Assembly: GCA_027920525.1 (NCBI GenBank)
Contig: CP115858.1
Span: 3,906,001 to 3,970,000, forward strand
Direction of reading: 5' to 3'
Origin: Chryseobacterium daecheongense
GTDB lineage: Bacteria > Bacteroidota > Bacteroidia > Flavobacteriales > Weeksellaceae
DNA length: 64,000 nt
Under the pieces are notes generated by a model. That model had not been told where the DNA came from, did no database searches, and was given only the letters and a program-made list of their open reading frames with translations. Shown here piece by piece: positions 59,503 through 64,000 of the stretch. Position 1 is the first letter of the stretch; the number at the start of each line of letters is the position of its first letter. Both the position numbers and the translations under genes were made by a program.

Positions 59503-60450
59503 TTATTTCCCTAAAATTCTTTTTACGGCTTCTTTTACAGCAGCAGCATCAATCTTGTATTTCTTCATCAATTCAGCAGGAGTAGCAGACTCTCCGAAAG
59601 TGTCATTTACTGCCACAAATTCTTGTCTTGTTGGTCTTTTTCTCGCCAACATTCCCGCAACTGACTCTCCTAAACCTCCTAAATAATTGTGCTCTTCAGC
59701 AGTTACTATTTTGCCGGTTTTTTCAACTGATTTTAAGATAATTTCCTCATCAAGTGGCTTAATAGTGTGGATATTGATCACCTCACAAGAGATACCTTCT
59801 TTTTCAAGCTCATCTGCAGCTACAAGAGACTCCCAAACAAGATGTCCGGTTGCCACGATTGTAACATCTGTTCCTTCCTGCAACATAATTCCTTTTCCGA
59901 TTTCGAAAGGCATATCTTCAGGAATGAATACAGGAACGGTAGGTCTTCCGAATCTTAAGTATACAGGACCTTCAAAATCAGCGATAGCAATAGTAGCTGC
60001 TTTTGTCTGGTTGTAATCACACGGATTGATTACCGTCATTCCAGGAAGCATTTTCATCATACCAATGTCTTCAAGGACCTGGTGAGTAGCCCCGTCTTCT
60101 CCTAATGTAAGCCCGGCATGTGAAGCACAGATTTTTACATTTTTTCCTGAATAGGCAACAGATTGACGGATCTGGTCATATACTCTGGAAGTAGAGAAAT
60201 TGGCAAACGTTCCGGTAAAAGGAATTTTTCCTGTAATACTAAGACCTGCAGCGATACCGATCATATTGGCTTCAGCAATTCCTACCTGGAAAAATCTTTC
60301 CGGTGCCTTTTCAATGAATTTCTCCATTTTTAAAGATCCGATAAGGTCTGCACAAAGTGCTACTACATTTGGATTTTTATCTGCAAGCTCAGCTAATCCG
60401 GCTCCGAATCCTGAACGTGTGTCCTTTTTTTCTGTATATGTATATTTCAT
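59503..60450 (-). CDS. Transketolase, C-terminal subunit
   Basis: The pyrimidine-binding and C-terminal domains of a split transketolase (pentose phosphate pathway), 315 residues: DTRSGFGAGLAELADKNPNV, FIEKAPERFFQVGIAEANMIGIAAG with the catalytic Glu of the Pyr domain, CASHAGLTLGEDGATHQ, PLDEEIILKSVEKTGKIVTAEEH for the C-terminal domain. The partner N-terminal subunit is at 61657-62508 on the same strand. Unusually, an unrelated gene lies between the two halves. The enzyme would be a heterodimer-of-dimers; a DXS-type enzyme is less likely because of the GEDGATHQ motif. Confidence 0.95.
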   Translation of the reverse strand: MKYTYTEKKDTRSGFGAGLAELADKNPNVVALCADLIGSLKMEKFIEKAPERFFQVGIAEANMIGIAAGLSITGKIPFTGTFANFSTSRVYDQIRQSVAYSGKNVKICASHAGLTLGEDGATHQVLEDIGMMKMLPGMTVINPCDYNQTKAATIAIADFEGPVYLRFGRPTVPVFIPEDMPFEIGKGIMLQEGTDVTIVATGHLVWESLVAADELEKEGISCEVINIHTIKPLDEEIILKSVEKTGKIVTAEEHNYLGGLGESVAGMLARKRPTRQEFVAVNDTFGESATPAELMKKYKIDAAAVKEAVKRILGK

Positions 60451-60460
60451 TTTTATTTTT

Positions 60461-61624
60461 TTAATCTAGAGTTTTTAAATAATTATTTAATTTCTTTTTA
60501 TCAGATTGATCAAGTTTTTCCTGAATCGTATTAAGGTAAAGAACTTCTCTTCTTATTTCATCCAAAGTAAGTTTGATACCTACATTGTGTCCTGTCGATT
60601 GTGTAAGATACATATCACACATCTGACCCACATAATTTCTCAAATGTCCTTTTACTTCTTTAAGCTTAAAGGTTGGAAGATCTTTTTCGAAATTTTTACA
60701 ATGCTTAGGCAGTCCTTTCCAAAGAGTCTCAGCCGGAATGTTTGCAATAGCCAAACTTCCTTCTTCATCCTGGTTCTCCTTATATGAAGAAACATAGTCG
60801 GGAATATAATAATAAGTCTCATCAGCATATGGAACTGCGGCTGTAGCAGCAGAATCAGCTACGATAGCGGTAGAATCAGTTGTTGCATATACGGAATCAG
60901 CCTTTGCATATTCTTCTTCCTGCTTTTTGTAGGCAATCATCAGAGAGTCCTGTTTTCTTTGTCTGTCCATCATTGCTTTTCTATGATCAAAAAATACCTG
61001 ATCTTGAGAATCTTTTACCGATTCCAGTACAAAGTATTCTTTATCATACGTTTTTTCAGGACCCACTTTTAAAATAAGGCCTTTCAGGCCGGAGCTTTTC
61101 ATTTTTACGCCCGGAAGATACTGATTCAAAAGTCCGTTAAATACAGACATGTTATTGATAGACGATTGATCATCAATACACAATTTTAAATCTTCATTTT
61201 CCTTTTTCGTTCCATCTTTTGAACGGTAGTTGACCAGATAATGTGAGCAGGGCATTCCCAGAATAGTTTCTTTTGTATCCAGTTTTCTGGCTTCCAAAGT
61301 ATACTCTTCCTTTTCTCCATAATCATAGCCACTGTAGCCCAAATACATCAAAGCACTCAAACCTGAACCAGTAAGACGGCTGTTCATTTCTAATGAAACC
61401 GTACTTGTTCCCAATGCGTCGGTATAATAATACATAGGAATCTCTTTAATGTTCAGACGGGTGAGAAATTCATTATTCTTACTTGCATACATCTTTAGGG
61501 TAAGTAAAGAAGCTTTCTTATCAATCATTTGATAATTAAACACTTTGGAGAAAGAAATTTTCTTCTCTTGAGCGACTCCTAAAATAAAGCTTGTAAGCAA
61601 GCAGATTATGATGAATTTTTTCAT
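60461..61624 (-). CDS. Secreted protein of unknown function between transketolase halves
   Basis: A 387-residue exported protein with a signal peptide (from ATG 61624, about 1-19, ending LGVAQ). The first half is beta-rich and reminiscent of Bacteroidota DUF4412/GLPGLI-type secreted proteins (ETILGMPCSHYLVNYRSKDG), with one Cys pair; the middle has a helical K/Q/E-rich part and a low-complexity T/S/A/D segment (ATTDSTAIVADSAATAAVP); the end is helical. I do not recognise it more closely. It is inserted in the transketolase operon, ten bases before the C-terminal half and 32 bases after the N-terminal half. The frame extends nine codons upstream; 61624 gives the normal signal peptide. Confidence 0.78.
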   Translation of the reverse strand: MKKFIIICLLTSFILGVAQEKKISFSKVFNYQMIDKKASLLTLKMYASKNNEFLTRLNIKEIPMYYYTDALGTSTVSLEMNSRLTGSGLSALMYLGYSGYDYGEKEEYTLEARKLDTKETILGMPCSHYLVNYRSKDGTKKENEDLKLCIDDQSSINNMSVFNGLLNQYLPGVKMKSSGLKGLILKVGPEKTYDKEYFVLESVKDSQDQVFFDHRKAMMDRQRKQDSLMIAYKKQEEEYAKADSVYATTDSTAIVADSAATAAVPYADETYYYIPDYVSSYKENQDEEGSLAIANIPAETLWKGLPKHCKNFEKDLPTFKLKEVKGHLRNYVGQMCDMYLTQSTGHNVGIKLTLDEIRREVLYLNTIQEKLDQSDKKKLNNYLKTLD

Positions 61625-61656
61625 GGAATACTTGATAATTGTGACAATCAAAGATA

Positions 61657-62508
61657 TTAGTAATCTGCAGGAGCTTCCAGGTAAAGTTGCTTAAATGCTG
61701 TGTCTAATTGCTCGTCATTAGGCGCTTTACCATGCCAAGCATGACTTCCCATCATATAATCCACTCCATAACCCATTTCAGTATGAAGAAGGATCGCTAC
61801 CGGTTTTTGTTTACCTGTTTCTGTTTTTGCTTTTTCAAGAATAGCAATCACCGCTTCAAGGTCGTTCCCGTTTTTCTCTTCTAATACAGTCCATCCAAAT
61901 GCTTCCAGTTTAGCATGCAGATCACCTAAACTCAATACATCATCAGTATCACCATCGATCTGACGACCATTGTAATCGATCGTAGAAATAATATTATCCA
62001 CTTTCTTTGCCGCAGCAAACATTAAAGCTTCCCAGATTTGTCCTTCCTGTAATTCACCATCACCATGAAGTGAGTAAACCAATGATTTATCTCCGTCTAA
62101 TTTTTTACCTAAGGCAGCCCCTAAAGCTACAGAAAGTCCTTGTCCCAAAGAACCTGAAGCAATACGGATTCCAGGTAATCCCTCATGAGTAGTCGGATGT
62201 CCCTGTAATCTTGAATCAAGCTTTCTGAAAGTCTTTAATTCCTCAACCGGAAAAAAGCCAAATCTAGCCAAAGTAGAATAAAAAACAGGTGAAATGTGGC
62301 CATTGGAAAGATAGAAATGATCCTCATTTTTACCTTCCATAGTGAAAGGAAGATGATAGTTCAATACTTTTCCATAAAGCGCTGTAAAGAATTCCGTACA
62401 TCCTAAGCTTCCACCAGGGTGTCCTGAATTAACAGCGTGAACCATTCTTAAAATGTCTCTTCTGATTTGTGTAGTAAGAGATTTCAACTCTTCGATACTT
62501 TTACTCAT
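61657..62508 (-). CDS. Transketolase, N-terminal subunit
   Basis: The thiamine-diphosphate-binding (PP) domain of a split transketolase, 283 residues. Evidence: MVHAVNSGHPGGSLGCTEFF at the start, NGHISPVFYSTLARFGFF, the ThDP-Mg2+ motif GDGELQEGQIWEALMFAAAKK ending with YNGRQIDG, and GYGVDYMMGSHAWHGKAPN at the C-terminus. Its partner is at 59503-60450; the pair equals one full transketolase. The order N half, unrelated gene, C half is not usual for split tkt genes, which normally are adjacent. Confidence 0.95.
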   Translation of the reverse strand: MSKSIEELKSLTTQIRRDILRMVHAVNSGHPGGSLGCTEFFTALYGKVLNYHLPFTMEGKNEDHFYLSNGHISPVFYSTLARFGFFPVEELKTFRKLDSRLQGHPTTHEGLPGIRIASGSLGQGLSVALGAALGKKLDGDKSLVYSLHGDGELQEGQIWEALMFAAAKKVDNIISTIDYNGRQIDGDTDDVLSLGDLHAKLEAFGWTVLEEKNGNDLEAVIAILEKAKTETGKQKPVAILLHTEMGYGVDYMMGSHAWHGKAPNDEQLDTAFKQLYLEAPADY

Positions 62509-62557
62509 TATATCTGATTTATTTGCACGCGAATTTACGATTTTTTACTGGCTTATG

Positions 62558-62598
62558 GAAATTCAAAATCCGGACGGAATGCCCGGATTTTGAATTAT
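62558..62598 (-). terminator. Terminator of the 173-aa secreted protein gene
   Basis: 14-bp stem aattcaaaatccgg (62560-62573) / ccggattttgaatt (62583-62596); A/T-rich tail on the minus strand. Confidence 0.85.
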
Positions 62599-62615
62599 TT
62601 AAAGATTTGAGGCTT

Positions 62616-63137
62616 TTAGCAGCCTTCATTAAGCGATACTGAAATCTCGGTAACAATATTATCAACCAATTTAAAAGACAATATGGTTGAGGCATCACTG
62701 TCGTTCAGAATGAAATAACTTTGATTTTTAATGGGCTTGCCCTTATCATCCCATCCCGGATATGCACTATAGCTAGGATAATTTTTGTAAGCATTAATAA
62801 TCTCATCTTTTGTACTGCCTACACCAATACCACTTTTGGTTCTGAATTTTTTGCTGGTTGTGGAAATTCCATATATACTATATCGATTAGTTTCTTTTCC
62901 GTCATTATCATATTCCTGGCTGGTGCTGATCATAAGGATTTCACCATTGTATTTTACAGAGTTTTTATATTCTCCGTCGGTTATTTTCAGTTTTGTTCCT
63001 GAAATTTTTTCTATCTCCGCACTTTTCATAAATACTTTATAAGGGCCTATTCTAAGGGTTGAAACTTCAAAGTTTTCCTGTGCTGACACAAAGCTGAAAG
63101 CCAAAAGACCCAATAAAAGCTGAAAGATTTTTTTCAT
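62616..63137 (-). CDS. Secreted protein of unknown function, 173 aa
   Basis: A 173-residue exported protein, signal peptide about 1-19 (ending SFVSAQ), with a beta-rich mature part: LRIGPYKVFMKSAEIEKISG, GVGSTKDEIINAYKNYPSYS and ILSFKLVDNIVTEISVSLNE, the last two being reminiscent of small periplasmic proteins with a BLIP/SmpA-like strand-helix-strand repeat (GxSTKDEIxxxYG). The resemblance is weak. Single gene with its own terminator, located between the transketolase genes and a symporter gene. Function unknown. Confidence 0.7.
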   Translation of the reverse strand: MKKIFQLLLGLLAFSFVSAQENFEVSTLRIGPYKVFMKSAEIEKISGTKLKITDGEYKNSVKYNGEILMISTSQEYDNDGKETNRYSIYGISTTSKKFRTKSGIGVGSTKDEIINAYKNYPSYSAYPGWDDKGKPIKNQSYFILNDSDASTILSFKLVDNIVTEISVSLNEGC

Positions 63138-63173
63138 GGTATGTATTAATTATTTTGAGTTTGGTTATTGATT

Positions 63174-64000
63174 TTATTTTTTTCTGATGATTAAAAGCCC
63201 CAGGAATGTTAATAGTCCGTTGATGATCAGTAATTCCAGTCCTATTTTAAAGTCTCCGAAAATAGGCGTCTGATACTTATCAATAAAATAGGATATAATA
63301 GGCGCTGCAATACAAACATAAGGAACAAGTTTGTCTTTAACCTTGTATGTAGTAAAAATACCAAAAGCGAAAAGTCCTAAAAGAGGTCCGTATGTAAATC
63401 CTGCTAATTTCAGGATCAATCCGATCATGGAATTATCATTGATGACCTTGAAAATAATTACCATAACCAGGAAAGAAAGCGCTACCAGAAGGTGAACATT
63501 TTTACGGAATTTCTCCTTTTTATGATCTGTCCATTCTTTCTTTTCCTTCATTCCAAAGATATCAATACACAAAGAGGAGGTAAGTGCTGTCATGGCTCCG
63601 TCTGCACTTGGAAATAAAGCTGAAATTAAAGCAATGATGAAGATAATTGAAATAAACCCGGGCATATGGTTTAATGCCACTTCAGGGAAAATCTTATCTC
63701 CAAAAATATCTTTCCCGTTCAGTATAAACTCCTTTTTGGGGATACCATCTACAATGACCTCTGTAAGGTGACCTCCCTGGCTTTCTCCAAAAAGATAAAG
63801 AAGGCCTCCCATATACAGGAACAATGATATTACTCCTAACAAAATAAATCCTAAGGTTACCATATTTTTCTGAGAATCCTTCAGTTTCGTTACGGAAAGG
63901 CTTTTCTGCATCATTTCCTGATCGATTCCGGTCATGGTGATGGTAATAAATGCTCCCGCAAGAATCTGTTTGATAAAGAACCCCGGAGAATTAAAATCCA
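63174..64000 (-). CDS. Sodium:solute symporter (SSS family), 5' end beyond window edge
   Basis: C-terminal portion (at least 275 residues) of an SSS/SLC5-type Na+-coupled inner-membrane transporter. The frame is open to base 64000, so the N-terminus lies outside the window. Evidence: IKQILAGAFITITMTGIDQEMMQK, the SSS motif (GxDQxxxQR), FPSADGAMTALTSSLCIDIFG, which holds the conserved sodium-site Ser, and many hydrophobic helices (IIFIIALISALF, LVMVIIFKVINDNS). Solute cannot be told; Bacteroidota members often take sialic acid, sugars or amino acids. The stop lies 36 bases before the 173-aa gene's start. Confidence 0.93.
   Translation of the reverse strand, partial: DFNSPGFFIKQILAGAFITITMTGIDQEMMQKSLSVTKLKDSQKNMVTLGFILLGVISLFLYMGGLLYLFGESQGGHLTEVIVDGIPKKEFILNGKDIFGDKIFPEVALNHMPGFISIIFIIALISALFPSADGAMTALTSSLCIDIFGMKEKKEWTDHKKEKFRKNVHLLVALSFLVMVIIFKVINDNSMIGLILKLAGFTYGPLLGLFAFGIFTTYKVKDKLVPYVCIAAPIISYFIDKYQTPIFGDFKIGLELLIINGLLTFLGLLIIRKK

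Noticed and set aside
1..64000. CRISPR arrays, insertion sequences, prophage genes or defence islands
   Set aside because: I saw no regularly spaced repeats, transposase, integrase, Cas, or restriction-methylase pairs.

Overview
The window is a stretch of low-GC chromosome from a Flavobacteriia bacterium, most likely a Chryseobacterium or close Weeksellaceae relative. Supporting evidence: a complete gldKLMN type IX secretion operon with a type-B T9SS substrate nearby, DUF4270 and DUF4861 proteins, SxxC-type lipoprotein signals, promoters of the Bacteroidota type (TTG, about 18-21 bp, TAnnTTTG), almost no Shine-Dalgarno sequences, and U-rich hairpin terminators in many intergenic gaps. I see no insertion sequence, prophage, integrase or CRISPR array; this is mostly core chromosome with a few accessory genes.

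Layout. 1-6.8 kb: three POT-family oligopeptide transporters and a dipeptidyl peptidase IV, all on the minus strand, each with its own terminator or promoter, forming a peptide-uptake island. 6.9-16.5 kb: two small orphan genes, a short GT35 (glycogen phosphorylase-like) protein whose usual PLP lysine is a threonine, an unrecognised protein with a restriction-nuclease-like motif, a large T9SS cargo protein, a DinB-like protein, the tRNA methylthiotransferase MtaB and an FMN glutamate-synthase-like protein. 16.5-24.2 kb: FKBP-like lipoprotein, Hsp15-type S4 protein, shikimate kinase, a tRNA-Lys/tRNA-Leu/tRNA-Lys cluster, panC, a half-length GT5 glycogen-synthase-like protein, a DUF4270 lipoprotein and glmS. 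24.3-29.1 kb: gldK-gldL-gldM-gldN. 29.1-38.1 kb: FAD oxidoreductase, SemiSWEET, two small lipoproteins, then an RND tripartite efflux operon preceded by a small membrane protein.

38.2-47.2 kb: small lipoprotein, a broken TPR/AraC regulator, an M20 peptidase, an orphan gene with a palindrome at its promoter, a GH88-DUF4861 saccharide-degradation pair, two secreted repeat-containing proteins and tRNA-Ser. 47.2-57.9 kb: asparaginase, a TrmH-family methyltransferase, a two-gene membrane operon resembling HTTM-type systems, rsmE, a free-standing four-helix-bundle protein, tsaD divergent from a 1600-residue TamB, and an Lrp/AsnC regulator. 58-64 kb: a TetR-DUF1348 operon with a perfect operator palindrome, a split transketolase whose two halves are separated by an unrelated secreted-protein gene, and a sodium:solute symporter that runs off the right edge.

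How the genes fit together: GldKLMN would export the type-B CTD protein at 10.5 kb; the POT carriers and DPP IV feed peptides and dipeptides to the cell; GH88 and DUF4861 probably process unsaturated uronides; TsaD and MtaB both act on position 37 of ANN-decoding tRNAs. I found no clear new defence or mobile system. The most unusual items are the phosphorylase homologue without its PLP lysine, the disrupted regulator, the 22-residue-repeat secreted protein, the split transketolase with an inserted gene, and the nuclease-like orphan. All family names come from reading the translated sequence, not from database searches.
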